DNA from: Clostridiales bacterium
GTDB lineage: Bacteria > Bacillota > Clostridia > Christensenellales > Aristaeellaceae
Length of the DNA stretch: 64,000 nucleotides
Assembly (NCBI GenBank): GCA_015056205.1
Contig: SVGS01000014.1
Coordinates: 1-64,000, forward strand
Direction of reading: 5' to 3'
In this document: in pieces, positions 1 through 9,205 of the stretch
How the letters are laid out: each line of letters begins with the position of its first letter
Numbering within the stretch: position 1 is the first letter of the stretch
Translations under genes and position numbers: made by a program
Notes under the pieces: generated by a model
What the model saw: the letters and a program-made list of their open reading frames with translations, nothing else
Database searches by the model: none
Told to the model about the DNA's origin: nothing

Positions 1-2
1 AT

Positions 3-860
3 ATTATAACATATACTCAATTTGAAAGCAAGAGGAAAATCAATAAAATCAACGTTTCCGAGGCGTTTTCAGCGCAAAACTGCCTGCGGATGAGTAGTTT
101 GAGTGCGCATTATCCGACTTTTGGGATCTATAACGGAGAATACAAGGAGCCAGATGCGGATTTTGTATTTTCCACAAATGTGACGATGGCCAACTCCCTG
201 GAATTATTCGACCCGCATACCTGGGATTACATCATTATTGATGAATGCCATCATGCGACAGCGAAAACCTATCGGGATATATTGAAATATTTTGAACCGC
301 AGTTTTTGCTTGGAATTACGGCTACACCGGAACGGATGGATGGGGATGATGTGTTTTCCCTGTTTGACCAGAATGTTCCATATGAGCTGCGGCTTCGGGA
401 TGCGATCATAAATGGCCTGGTTGTACCGTTCAGGTATTACGGAATCCGGGATGAATTGATTGAATATGGTATTGCGGATACAAAAGGACATCGTTTTGTT
501 GAATTGTTTTCGGATGAAAAGCATTGTGACTTTATCTATAAACAGATTGAGGCGCATCGGCAACCTGGGCAGAAACTGAAGGCCTTGGCTTTCTGCCGGG
601 ATATTTCGCATGCAATCCGTATGTCCCAGGCGATGGAAGATTATTATCCCAATGGTACGCGGTATCTGACCGGAAAGAACTCGGTTGGAGAGCGTGTCCG
701 GGCTTATAAGGATTTACAGGATGAAAGTGCCGATCTGCAAATCCTGTTCACTGTTGATATTCTGAACGAGGGCGTCGATATCCCGGGTGTGAACATGGTG
801 CTGTTCCTCCGACCGACAGATGAAAATGGAGACAAGCAAGATCGGATACAGATACAATGA
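3..860 (+). pseudogene. Truncated DEAD/DEAH-box helicase (res subunit type)
   Basis: The frame is open from the window edge, so the N-terminus lies outside or is lost. The visible protein has motif II (IIIDECHHA), motif III-like LLGITATPER, and a second RecA lobe with KALAFCRDI and FTVDILNEGVDIPGVNMVLFL. It stops just after VLFLRPTDE, where related helicases continue into motif VI (QQLGRGLR) and a C-terminal domain. The last dozen residues look like unrelated sequence before the stop at 858-860. I read it as a helicase cut off at its 3' end by a deletion or rearrangement, probably once the first gene of the defence operon that follows. Confidence 0.75.
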
Positions 861-1024
861 TTTCCTTTATCGGCAGCGATATGCACGGATGTCCTCCGAA
901 AAGAATGCCGAAAATGTGGGAGGGAATTGACTGGTTGTATGAACATACGGACAGTGATTACGCGGATTGTGTCGTCAGAAAGAACGCGGAAGACATACTG
1001 GGGATAAAAAAGTATGTGCCCTGA
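857..1024 (+). pseudogene. C-terminal remnant of a PHP-type tyrosine phosphatase (CpsB/YwqE-like)
   Basis: A 55-residue frame overlaps the helicase stop. It contains ISFIGSDMHG and EHTDSDYADCVVRKNAEDIL, resembling the last strand (GSDAH) and helix of CpsB/YwqE PHP-domain protein-tyrosine phosphatases. The rest of the family (about 250 residues) is absent. After it, a second unassigned open frame (1021-1128, about 35 residues, ending LPLLNCWNDQV) runs to 10 bases before the methyltransferase start and may be the lost 3' end of the original upstream gene. These pieces mark a rearrangement scar. Confidence 0.45.
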
Positions 1025-1138
1025 AGGGAATCGTTAATCTGGTTGCGATGAAACGGACTTGGATTGGCTCCGAAGAGGACCGGAAAACAGAACTTCCGCT
1101 TTTAAACTGCTGGAATGATCAGGTATAAGGAGTGAAAG

Positions 1139-1735
1139 ATGGACTGGAGAAAGGAAACCCTGGATTATTATGATCAGGCTCCGGAGAGATTTACTGCCGG
1201 CACACTGACAGCGGACATGTCAGATACCCGTTCCCGGTTTGCTGCACATTTACCGCCGAATGGGCTTATCCTGGACTTCGGCTGCGGTTCCGGCCGGGAT
1301 ACGAAGGCTTTTCTGGAAGCTGGGTTCCGGGTGGAGGCGATAGACGGTTCCGCGGAGTTGTGCACGCTGGCTTCCGCTTATACCGGGATTCAGGTTCAGA
1401 ACATGCTGTTCAGTGAGCTGGATGCAGTGAACCGGTATGACGGGATCTGGGCTTGCGCTTCCATCCTGCATTTACCGCGGACGGAGCTGAAAGATGTTCT
1501 GGGCAGACTGAAAACGGCGTTAAAGACCGGTGGAATATTGTATGCTTCTTTCAAATACGGATCTTTCGAGGGAATGCGAACCGGGCGGTATTTCACGGAT
1601 TTCACGGAGGAGACGCTGAAAGCATTCTGGGAACCGGCTACCTCGATGAAGATTTTTGATCTGTGGATCACGGAGGATGTCCGTCCGGGCAGAAAGGAGG
1701 AAAAATGGATCAATCTTTTGGCACGGAATGGATAG
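1139..1735 (+). CDS. Class I SAM-dependent methyltransferase
   Basis: A 198-aa Rossmann-fold methyltransferase. Motif I is LDFGCGSGRD near residues 45-54, followed by the acidic residue of motif II (VEAIDGSAEL) and a motif IV-like region (YDGIWACASILHL). No DNA-base methyltransferase NPPY or PC motif is visible, so the substrate could be a small molecule, protein or RNA. TAAGGAG lies just ahead of the ATG. Its 3' end overlaps the HNH gene by 31 bases, so the two are probably translated together. Its place beside nuclease and helicase genes suggests a role in defence, which is inference. Confidence 0.8.
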   Translation: MDWRKETLDYYDQAPERFTAGTLTADMSDTRSRFAAHLPPNGLILDFGCGSGRDTKAFLEAGFRVEAIDGSAELCTLASAYTGIQVQNMLFSELDAVNRYDGIWACASILHLPRTELKDVLGRLKTALKTGGILYASFKYGSFEGMRTGRYFTDFTEETLKAFWEPATSMKIFDLWITEDVRPGRKEEKWINLLARNG

Positions 1736-2874
1736 ACCGCGCGTATTACAATATGCTGGACATAGAGAGCTTCCTGCTTATGCTGAAGGATCCATCCTAC
1801 TGCTATAAGTTCTACTGGCTGGAGGCGATCGTCAATCTGATATCAGAAGGAATCCGGGAAACTACTTTCAACGATATCATTGACGAAATGATATGCAGCG
1901 CCTGGTATTCCGTTAGGGAGTTTCATATCCACCTGAGCGGACTTGGCCCAAACGGGGAGGTCAGGGATGGACTGGAACGGGCTGTGCTGACGCTGTCCGA
2001 ACTGAGCGATCTGGCTTCAAACGCGTCAAATGTCGAGATTAAAAATGCGATCCAGAAATATGACCGGGAACTGAAAAAGGCCAAGGAGCAGCTGACAAAT
2101 ATGGTTCCATACCGGGCGATGGCTGGATTCTTTGCCAGCGCCGGGGTAACCGTCCCATGGGATTCCACGGTGAAGATGCGGGAGACAATTTCTTCCTTCA
2201 GCTACGAAGTGACAGCACTGCCGTATACACTGGGGGAGAAAAGCAGACTGTCCAGGGAAGTTGTGTTCCATCCGGACTGGATGAGGATGATCCAGGACTA
2301 TACTGTTTCCATATTGGGATGGATTCAGTATGAGAAGGTCAAATGGCTGCAGAACAACAACCCTGAGGTTCCAGGTTTGGTATATAAGCTGCTCCCTATG
2401 GATGAAAAAATGCGCAAACTGGGGAAAGTGCGGAACCTGTGGGAAGGAGTGCTTGAAATCTGCCAGATATCGGACGTGTTTACCGGGAAACCGGTAGTGG
2501 CAGGGCAATACGATATTGATCATTTTATTCCCTGGTCGTTTGTGATGAATGATGAGCTGTGGAATCTGATGCCCATGGACTCTTCCCTGAATTCCTCCAA
2601 GAGCAACCGGCTGCCAAAGTGGGATCCCTTTTTCAGCCGATTCGTTGACAATCAGTTTCTACTGTACCAACTGATCCATGAAAAACCGGGGATTCACAAA
2701 CTATATGAGGCATGCTGGCGGGATAATCTGCATTCAATCTGGGCAGGGCAGGAATTGTACAGGCCCGGGAACTCGAAGGAAGAATTTGACAGGATTCTGG
2801 GCCGGAATATGCGGCCGGTATATGATTCCGCCCGGCGTCAGGGGTATGAAGTCTGGAACATAAACAAACTATAA
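1705..2874 (+). CDS. HNH endonuclease-domain protein
   Basis: A 389-aa protein. The start at 1705 is chosen over an in-frame upstream codon at 1663 because AAAGGAGG sits directly before it. The N-terminal ~220 residues are helical and unrecognised. The C-terminal part carries an HNH_4-like nuclease: YDIDHFIPWSF near residue 270, WNLMPMDSSLNSSKSN near 290-305, then LPKWDPFF. The D-H pair and the later Asn residues fit the beta-beta-alpha metal site. It overlaps the methyltransferase and lies 35 bases before the DUF6361-like gene, in the same direction. Confidence 0.8.
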   Translation: MDQSFGTEWIDRAYYNMLDIESFLLMLKDPSYCYKFYWLEAIVNLISEGIRETTFNDIIDEMICSAWYSVREFHIHLSGLGPNGEVRDGLERAVLTLSELSDLASNASNVEIKNAIQKYDRELKKAKEQLTNMVPYRAMAGFFASAGVTVPWDSTVKMRETISSFSYEVTALPYTLGEKSRLSREVVFHPDWMRMIQDYTVSILGWIQYEKVKWLQNNNPEVPGLVYKLLPMDEKMRKLGKVRNLWEGVLEICQISDVFTGKPVVAGQYDIDHFIPWSFVMNDELWNLMPMDSSLNSSKSNRLPKWDPFFSRFVDNQFLLYQLIHEKPGIHKLYEACWRDNLHSIWAGQELYRPGNSKEEFDRILGRNMRPVYDSARRQGYEVWNINKL

Positions 2875-2909
2875 TACATATTTAAGGCAGCAGAAAGACG
2901 GTGTGAACA

Positions 2910-4118
2910 GTGCCTGTTGGCTGGATCGATTTTTCAAAGAGTGAACGGAATAAGGTATTGAGCGTGCTGGATCTTCTGTCAGAAAGCGGTACGCTGGACG
3001 AACTGGGAACCGCTCCTGTACGCGATGGTTTTGCGGATCTCTTCTTTCCGGGGACATCAACAATTCAGACACGGGCCAAGTATTTCCTGATTGTGCCGTA
3101 TATTCTGAAAGATCTTGAAAGGGAGAAAGAATCGAATCCCAATCGCCTGCAAAGCATGCTGAACGAGAAAGAGAAAGAGTGTGCGCTTCGCCTTCTGGAA
3201 AAAGAGCCAGATACTTCCGGGATCATCGGAAGCAGATCGCTGAGCCAGGGCGGCTGGGTTAAAAGAACACCTGCAAGCATCTATTGGTCGGGTTTGCGAA
3301 GTTATGGGATTTTTACCGGCGGGTGCTTGTCTCTGCCGGAATATCTCCGGGCTGTCTGTGCTCTGAAAAGCCAGAAAGCAAACTTGAGAAAGCTGGGAAA
3401 TCGTAACGACAATACTGCGGACGATGATCGGGAAACTGATGACTCCGATGCCGGAGGATTATTCCACAGGCAATTCTGGTCTGTTCCCACATACATACCG
3501 GAATGGATGAATCATCTGACACTTCGCCTGACAGAAGAAGAGGGCGCTTATCTGAAGCATCAGATTATCATGACCCATCCGGATTCAATGCTGGCATACA
3601 TTTTGAAGAATAATATGGATTATGTGCCGGCAGTTGAACGTTTCAGGGATCTGGGAAACCTGATGCGGGAATTTCCTGAAGAGATTCAGCAGAATTATGC
3701 TCTGGCATATGCGTTTTCAGAATTTCTTTTCGTACTTCGTATTCAGTACAATCTTATTCTGTCCAACGGTGAAAACAGGAGAGCGAACAGTGAATGGGAG
3801 AACGTTCAGGATCATCTGAGGGAATATGCTGAAATCGATCTTGAAAGTATCATCAGGAAACTGTTCCTTCAGAGGAATCCCGGATTGTGTTATTTCCTCC
3901 GCCAGGCCAGAGATTGTATGAAGACAGAAAACGTGGATGACCTGAAAGATCTGATCAGAAAACGCGAAAAAGATCTGAAGCAGTCAAGAGCCAAAACACA
4001 GCACCCCGGTGAATTTAATCCGGATGAGTGGTACGGAGGAGAATATCTGGATTATCGTTTCAACAATGTGAAAACAATTATCCGGGATATTTTTGAAAGC
4101 GGGGGAAAGCATGTTTAA
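2910..4118 (+). CDS. DUF6361-like protein
   Basis: A 402-aa protein starting at a GTG, with the opening VGWIDFSKSERNKVLSVLDLL that I associate with the DUF6361 family. It then has RAKYFLIVPYILKDLE and a charged C-terminus ending in EWYGGEYLDYRFNNVKTI. Function is unknown. No catalytic motif is evident, so an effector-adaptor or structural role is as likely as an enzyme. Its last 8 bases overlap the PLD gene, and PLD in turn overlaps the helicase, so the three products are probably made together and may form one complex. Confidence 0.6.
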   Translation: MPVGWIDFSKSERNKVLSVLDLLSESGTLDELGTAPVRDGFADLFFPGTSTIQTRAKYFLIVPYILKDLEREKESNPNRLQSMLNEKEKECALRLLEKEPDTSGIIGSRSLSQGGWVKRTPASIYWSGLRSYGIFTGGCLSLPEYLRAVCALKSQKANLRKLGNRNDNTADDDRETDDSDAGGLFHRQFWSVPTYIPEWMNHLTLRLTEEEGAYLKHQIIMTHPDSMLAYILKNNMDYVPAVERFRDLGNLMREFPEEIQQNYALAYAFSEFLFVLRIQYNLILSNGENRRANSEWENVQDHLREYAEIDLESIIRKLFLQRNPGLCYFLRQARDCMKTENVDDLKDLIRKREKDLKQSRAKTQHPGEFNPDEWYGGEYLDYRFNNVKTIIRDIFESGGKHV

Positions 4119-5958
4119 TCCGAACAATGACCGGCTGGATTATGGACAGCTGCTTGCGCCTCCGGCGGAATATGAATTGGATTTTGCAGTTGGCACCACT
4201 TATTCTCTGGATCTGGACGCCTTGGTTGGAGCAAGCCTGTCGCTAAGCCTGTCAGAGGAAACCGACAGTGTCCTTATGAATAATCCTGTCTGCTTACTGG
4301 AGGCACTTCGGGATACCGGGGATAAGGTTGCGCTTTTTTGTGACAGCGGGCAGATCCGTTATCCGAATCATATAAATCATCTTTATATTCTGCTGGAGAA
4401 AATGGTTTTCCCCGTAAAAGTGAAGAAGCAGAGAGGAATGGCAGCCTATCCGTCTTTTCATCCGAAGATGTGGCTGATCCGATACAAAAACAGAAAAAAG
4501 GAATCAAGGTACAGGATCATTGTGCTCAGCAGAAACCTGACTTTTGACAGAAGCTGGGACATGACATGTTCCATGGATGGACAGCCAGATGAAGCCATTA
4601 CCGACAAGAATGAACCGCTGTGTGATTTCCTGCGCTATCTGGCAAGTCAGGTTCCATCCAATGACAATGGAAGAAAGAAAGCCAGGGGAATCCGGTCGAT
4701 GATTCGTGAACTGGATCATGTGATCTTTCGGCTGGAAGATAAGGATCTGAAATGGTTTTATGATTACAGCTTCATTCCGAACGGTATCCCCGGAAGCAAT
4801 GGAAAGAAATATCAAATTGATCAGACACCGCTCTTCAGGAATACCTTTCATGAGATTGTGATTATTTCGCCGTTCCTTTCCGGGGACATCATCCGGAGTT
4901 TCAACGACCGGAATAAAAACTCTCTGATAAAGAACGACCGGTATATGCTGATTACCCGGGGGACCTCTCTGAACAAACTTAGCCCCGATGATATCAGCAA
5001 TTTTGCAGACAATATTTATGCGGTCAAAGAAAAAGTGTCGGACGGGGAAACTGCAATTTCAGAAGGAGCTGAATCTGTTCAACGACAGGATATTCATGCC
5101 AAGGTATACATGATCCGGAAGCATACAGAAACAGATCTGTACCTTGGATCACTCAATGCTTCCCATAACGCAGTGTATGGAAATGTGGAATTTATGCTGT
5201 GCCTGCGTACTTACAGAAGCAATCTGAATATGGATAAAATGAAGGATGCCCTCTTTGGAAAAGATCCGGAAAGTCAGGAGAATCCTTTTGAGAAGATCCG
5301 GCTCAGTGAAAAAAGGGAGCCGGAGGAAGAAGATAAAGCCCATCTCATGGAAACAGTGATCAGGAAAATCAGTCGGTCGGATCCTCATGCGGTGATTTCG
5401 GAGGAAGACAATGGAACCTGCACAGCGGAAGTCAGTTTCGGTATGACTGATACAAATGGTTATCAGATCAGTGTTCAGCCTCTGCTGTCAGCGCAATCTG
5501 CGCCGCTTGCGAATCATATCTGCTTTTCCGGACTGACATTGCTTCAGATATCTGAATTCTATGTTATTACTGTGTCTGACGGTGAAACCGCTGTTTCCAG
5601 GGTGCTGATGATTTCAACCGACGGCCTGCCGCAGGAACGGGAAAAAGCAGTAGTATCCAGTATTGTCAGGGATCAGAACAGTTTCTACCGCTATATCTTT
5701 TTTCTGCTGGGAGAGGAAAACGTGCTGTCGTTTCTGGAAACAGAGGATCTCTCCGGAAAAGGATATTATTCCTTCGGAAAGCAGAACCATTCAATTCCGG
5801 CACTTTATGAAAGAATGCTCAGAACAGCAGCTGCCGCGCCGGAAAAGTTCAGCGGAATCGAATATCTGATGAAGACCATTTCCGAAGACGGGGTTATTCC
5901 GGATGAATTCAGAAAACTCTATGATACATTCAGGAAGGCAGTGAAAAAACGTGGCTAA
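4111..5958 (+). CDS. Phospholipase D-family nuclease-like protein
   Basis: A 615-aa protein. ATG at 4111 is preferred over the TTG at 4093 because GGGGGAAAG precedes it. It has two PLD-type half-sites: FHPKMWLIRY followed by SRNLTFDRSWD near residues 116-150, and IHAKVYMI followed by GSLNASHNAVYGNVEF near 328-360. This HxK...GS/SxN layout is that of PLD-type nucleases such as the NgoFVII group rather than secreted lipases. No signal peptide or membrane segment is seen. It lies between the DUF6361-like protein and the helicase with overlaps on both sides, the usual position for the nuclease of a defence complex. Confidence 0.75.
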   Translation: MFNPNNDRLDYGQLLAPPAEYELDFAVGTTYSLDLDALVGASLSLSLSEETDSVLMNNPVCLLEALRDTGDKVALFCDSGQIRYPNHINHLYILLEKMVFPVKVKKQRGMAAYPSFHPKMWLIRYKNRKKESRYRIIVLSRNLTFDRSWDMTCSMDGQPDEAITDKNEPLCDFLRYLASQVPSNDNGRKKARGIRSMIRELDHVIFRLEDKDLKWFYDYSFIPNGIPGSNGKKYQIDQTPLFRNTFHEIVIISPFLSGDIIRSFNDRNKNSLIKNDRYMLITRGTSLNKLSPDDISNFADNIYAVKEKVSDGETAISEGAESVQRQDIHAKVYMIRKHTETDLYLGSLNASHNAVYGNVEFMLCLRTYRSNLNMDKMKDALFGKDPESQENPFEKIRLSEKREPEEEDKAHLMETVIRKISRSDPHAVISEEDNGTCTAEVSFGMTDTNGYQISVQPLLSAQSAPLANHICFSGLTLLQISEFYVITVSDGETAVSRVLMISTDGLPQEREKAVVSSIVRDQNSFYRYIFFLLGEENVLSFLETEDLSGKGYYSFGKQNHSIPALYERMLRTAAAAPEKFSGIEYLMKTISEDGVIPDEFRKLYDTFRKAVKKRG

Positions 5959-8900
5959 TGTAGCGGAACAGCTCGATGAGATAGAAAAGAGAGTATTCAG
6001 CGGACTGAAGGATTTCCAGCAGGCCACGGTCAACCGTATTGAACAGCTTTATAAAGCCGGACAGCGCCGAGTATTGGTATCCGATGAAGTGGGCCTGGGA
6101 AAAACGCTGATTGCCAGGGGCACCGTGGCTAAGGTTGCCAGACTGCGCAAAGAAGAGGGAGATACTCTTTTTAAGGTGGTCTATGTCTGCTCGAACGGAG
6201 CCATTGCGGATCAGAATCTGCAAAAACTCAGAATTACAAGCGAAGCCAGGGCCGAAAGCGTTTCATCCTCCCGGCTTTCCATGCAGCACCTGAAAATCTG
6301 CCAGCAGGAAAACGATGATGAACTGAAAGACAGATATATCCACCTGATACCGCTTACCCCGGATACTTCATTCCGAATGACATCAGGAACAGGCGTTGTC
6401 GGGGAAAGAGCGCTGATGTTTGTTTTTCTGAGGCGAATTCCTGAATTGCAGGACTATATATCCGAGCTTGAAACCGCAATGACAGATTGTGCGCACAAGG
6501 CGTGGGGCTGGTGCAGGAAAGCTTACGAGGATGCTGCCGCTGAATGCAATCAAAAGTCCGGCGGAAAATACTTTGCTGACATGCTGTCGCTTCTGGAGAG
6601 GGAAATAAAAGCTCCTTGGAAGGACGGAATGACCTACCTGGACAGCCTGATCAGCCTGTGCAGGACTATCCGGGAAAACCAGGGAAAACGTGTCGGAAAT
6701 ACCGGGATCATCGGCCAGCTCAGAATTATTTTTGCGAAGATCAGTCTGGACAAACTGGAACCGGATCTTGTCATCATGGATGAATTCCAAAGATTCAGGT
6801 ACTTGCTGGATGCTGAGAAGAAGCCGGACACAGAAACCGGGATGCTCGCGCAGAAATTTTTCCATTCAGATAAGGTACGGATGCTGCTTCTGTCAGCGAC
6901 CCCTTATAAAATGTATTCGACAATGGAAGAGAGAGATGAAACGAACACAGATGAACATTATGAGGAATTCCTGAATGTCATGGATTTCCTGAATATGGGA
7001 CAGGGCAGGAACAGGCAGTTCCGCACAGTCTGGAAGGATTTTTCCGTTAAGCTGAAGGAACTGACGCTCGGGGACACAACGATCCTGGCCGCAAAAAAAG
7101 CGGCTGAGGATGCAATGTATCAGTCGGTATGCCGCACGGAAAGAATATCCGAAAAAGGAAATGCGGATATTATAGACGACAGCGATAAGCGGATTCCGCT
7201 GCAGGTAATGGAGAATGATATCCGGTCCTATGTGGAAGTACAGAAGCTGCTGGACGAAATCGGCCTCAATGAACATGTGCCGGTGGATTATATAAAGTCC
7301 ACACCGTACCTGATGTCATTCATGAAAGATTATCAGCTGAAGCGGGATATAGAACGTTATTTCATCAATCACAGGGACGAAACGGACAAGATCAATAACA
7401 GTCTGTTCTGGATCAAAAAGAATAGCCTGGACCGTTATGATAAAATACCAAACAACAATGCCCGGCTGGATCATATCATGGATTATGTAATGCGTCAGGG
7501 AGCGGAAAAGCTGCTCTGGGTACCGCCGTCAAAACCGTATTATGAGCTGCAGGGGCCGTTCAGGCAGGCTGAACGATTCACTAAAACACTGATTTTTTCC
7601 TCGTGGGAAATGGTGCCCCGAATGCTGGCAAGCCTGATTTCCTATGAAGCCGAAAGACTGACTGTCGGGGATCCGGCGATCAAAAGGCCGGATCGTGAAG
7701 TGCATTATTTCTATACAGATGAAAAACGTTATCCTCCGGCAAGAATGAACTTTGCTGTCAGGGATGGAAGACCTTCTGGTATGCCATTGTTCTGCCTGAT
7801 CTATCCCTCCGGGTATCTGGCTGGCTGCTATGATCCGATTACGTGTATCAACGCTCATGCCAGGCTTAGGGATATCCGGAAACAGATTAAAACGAAAATT
7901 TCCCAGTCACTGAAGCAGTTTTCATTTCCGGAAAGCGGAAGGCCGGACGGACGATGGTACTATCTCGTCCCCATGCTGTTGGACGGGACGGAAACTGTTC
8001 TCGGCTGGATTTCGGCGGTGGAAGCTGATCTGAATGCAGATAATGAAGACGAAAAGAACACAAAGAGCGGATACAAAGCGCATCTGGATCTGCTCAGAGA
8101 GCTGTTAAGCGGAATCCGGGACGGGCGGATCACGGATCTGGGAAAATATCCGGCGGATTTGTCCGATGTGTTAACCGATATGGCGATAGCCTCTCCGGCA
8201 GTATGCATCCGGCGAACCTATGAGCATTATGCCGCGGAAGGCGAAGCGGTTCCGCTGCTTTTTCCGACCCAGCTGGCAAGGATTTTCCTGAACCGGATGA
8301 ATACGGTTGAGTCAACTGCCGTTGTAGAGATGACCTGTGCCGGAAATCAGAATACGCCCCATTGGAAGAATATGCTGACTTATTGCCGGTATGGGAATAT
8401 GCAGGCTGTTTTTGATGAATATGCGCACCTGATTTCCAGCGGAATTGACCGTGACGGAAACATGGCCGAACGAATTCATGAGCAGATGAAAGATGCCATG
8501 AACATTCGTACAACTACGTACAGAGTTGACACCTATCCCAGTTTTCAGAGACGGATGAAAGGACAAAAGGATAACCAGATCGGATTACGGACCCATTTTG
8601 CGGCTGCATTCACGAAGGGTGAAGAGAAAGAATCGAATACCAACAGAAAAAAAGTACTCAGAAATGCTTTCAATTCGCCATTCAGACCGTTTGTGCTGGC
8701 GACTACCTCCATTGGCCAGGAGGGACTGGATTTTCATCATTACTGCAGACGGATTGTACACTGGAATCTGCCGGCAAATCCGATAGATCTTGAACAGAGA
8801 GAAGGCAGGATCAACCGTTTTGAATGCCTGGCGATCCGGCAGAATATTGCAAAACGCTATGGCAGTATTCCTTTTAAGCATGATATCTGGAACGAAATGT

Positions 8901-9196
8901 TTGAAGCAGCCAGGGATAAGGAAAAAAAGGACGGAATGTCGGATCTTATTCCGTACTGGGGGCTGAAAAAGACAAAAAACATGATCCGGATTGAACGGAT
9001 TGTTCCCATGTATCCTTTCAGCAGAGATGAACTGGCATACGAGCGGCTGATTAAAATCCTTTCCATGTATCGGCTGACTCTTGGACAGGCCAGGCAGGAA
9101 GAGCTGCTGGAGTACCTGTTCCAAAACTGCGATGATCCGGAGAAGCTCCGGAAACTGTTTATCAATCTCAGTCCGTATTACAAAGGAAAAGGCTGA
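5951..9196 (+). CDS. SNF2/DEAD-like superfamily 2 helicase, 1081 aa
   Basis: A large ATP-dependent helicase or translocase beginning at GTG inside the end of the PLD gene. Lobe 1 has the Walker A VSDEVGLGKTLIARG (residues ~43-57), a long insertion, DEFQ in place of DEAH near 276, and LLLSATPYKM near 315. Lobe 2 has TKTLIFSSWEMVPRM, then FVLATTSIGQEGLDFHHYC and NPIDLEQREGRINRF near 920-955 (motifs V and VI). The DEVGLGKT form is typical of SNF2-like and DISARM-type helicases. About 300 residues between the lobes are unrecognised. It is the last gene of the rightward operon and probably drives DNA translocation for the PLD nuclease. Confidence 0.85.
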   Translation: MANVAEQLDEIEKRVFSGLKDFQQATVNRIEQLYKAGQRRVLVSDEVGLGKTLIARGTVAKVARLRKEEGDTLFKVVYVCSNGAIADQNLQKLRITSEARAESVSSSRLSMQHLKICQQENDDELKDRYIHLIPLTPDTSFRMTSGTGVVGERALMFVFLRRIPELQDYISELETAMTDCAHKAWGWCRKAYEDAAAECNQKSGGKYFADMLSLLEREIKAPWKDGMTYLDSLISLCRTIRENQGKRVGNTGIIGQLRIIFAKISLDKLEPDLVIMDEFQRFRYLLDAEKKPDTETGMLAQKFFHSDKVRMLLLSATPYKMYSTMEERDETNTDEHYEEFLNVMDFLNMGQGRNRQFRTVWKDFSVKLKELTLGDTTILAAKKAAEDAMYQSVCRTERISEKGNADIIDDSDKRIPLQVMENDIRSYVEVQKLLDEIGLNEHVPVDYIKSTPYLMSFMKDYQLKRDIERYFINHRDETDKINNSLFWIKKNSLDRYDKIPNNNARLDHIMDYVMRQGAEKLLWVPPSKPYYELQGPFRQAERFTKTLIFSSWEMVPRMLASLISYEAERLTVGDPAIKRPDREVHYFYTDEKRYPPARMNFAVRDGRPSGMPLFCLIYPSGYLAGCYDPITCINAHARLRDIRKQIKTKISQSLKQFSFPESGRPDGRWYYLVPMLLDGTETVLGWISAVEADLNADNEDEKNTKSGYKAHLDLLRELLSGIRDGRITDLGKYPADLSDVLTDMAIASPAVCIRRTYEHYAAEGEAVPLLFPTQLARIFLNRMNTVESTAVVEMTCAGNQNTPHWKNMLTYCRYGNMQAVFDEYAHLISSGIDRDGNMAERIHEQMKDAMNIRTTTYRVDTYPSFQRRMKGQKDNQIGLRTHFAAAFTKGEEKESNTNRKKVLRNAFNSPFRPFVLATTSIGQEGLDFHHYCRRIVHWNLPANPIDLEQREGRINRFECLAIRQNIAKRYGSIPFKHDIWNEMFEAARDKEKKDGMSDLIPYWGLKKTKNMIRIERIVPMYPFSRDELAYERLIKILSMYRLTLGQARQEELLEYLFQNCDDPEKLRKLFINLSPYYKGKG

Positions 9197-9205
9197 GCTT
9201 CAGTA

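Noticed and set aside
1139-9196. DISARM as the identity of the defence cassette
   Set aside because: A helicase, PLD and methyltransferase are present, but no DrmB/DUF1998 or DrmA-like gene is seen, and DUF6361 and HNH are not DISARM parts.
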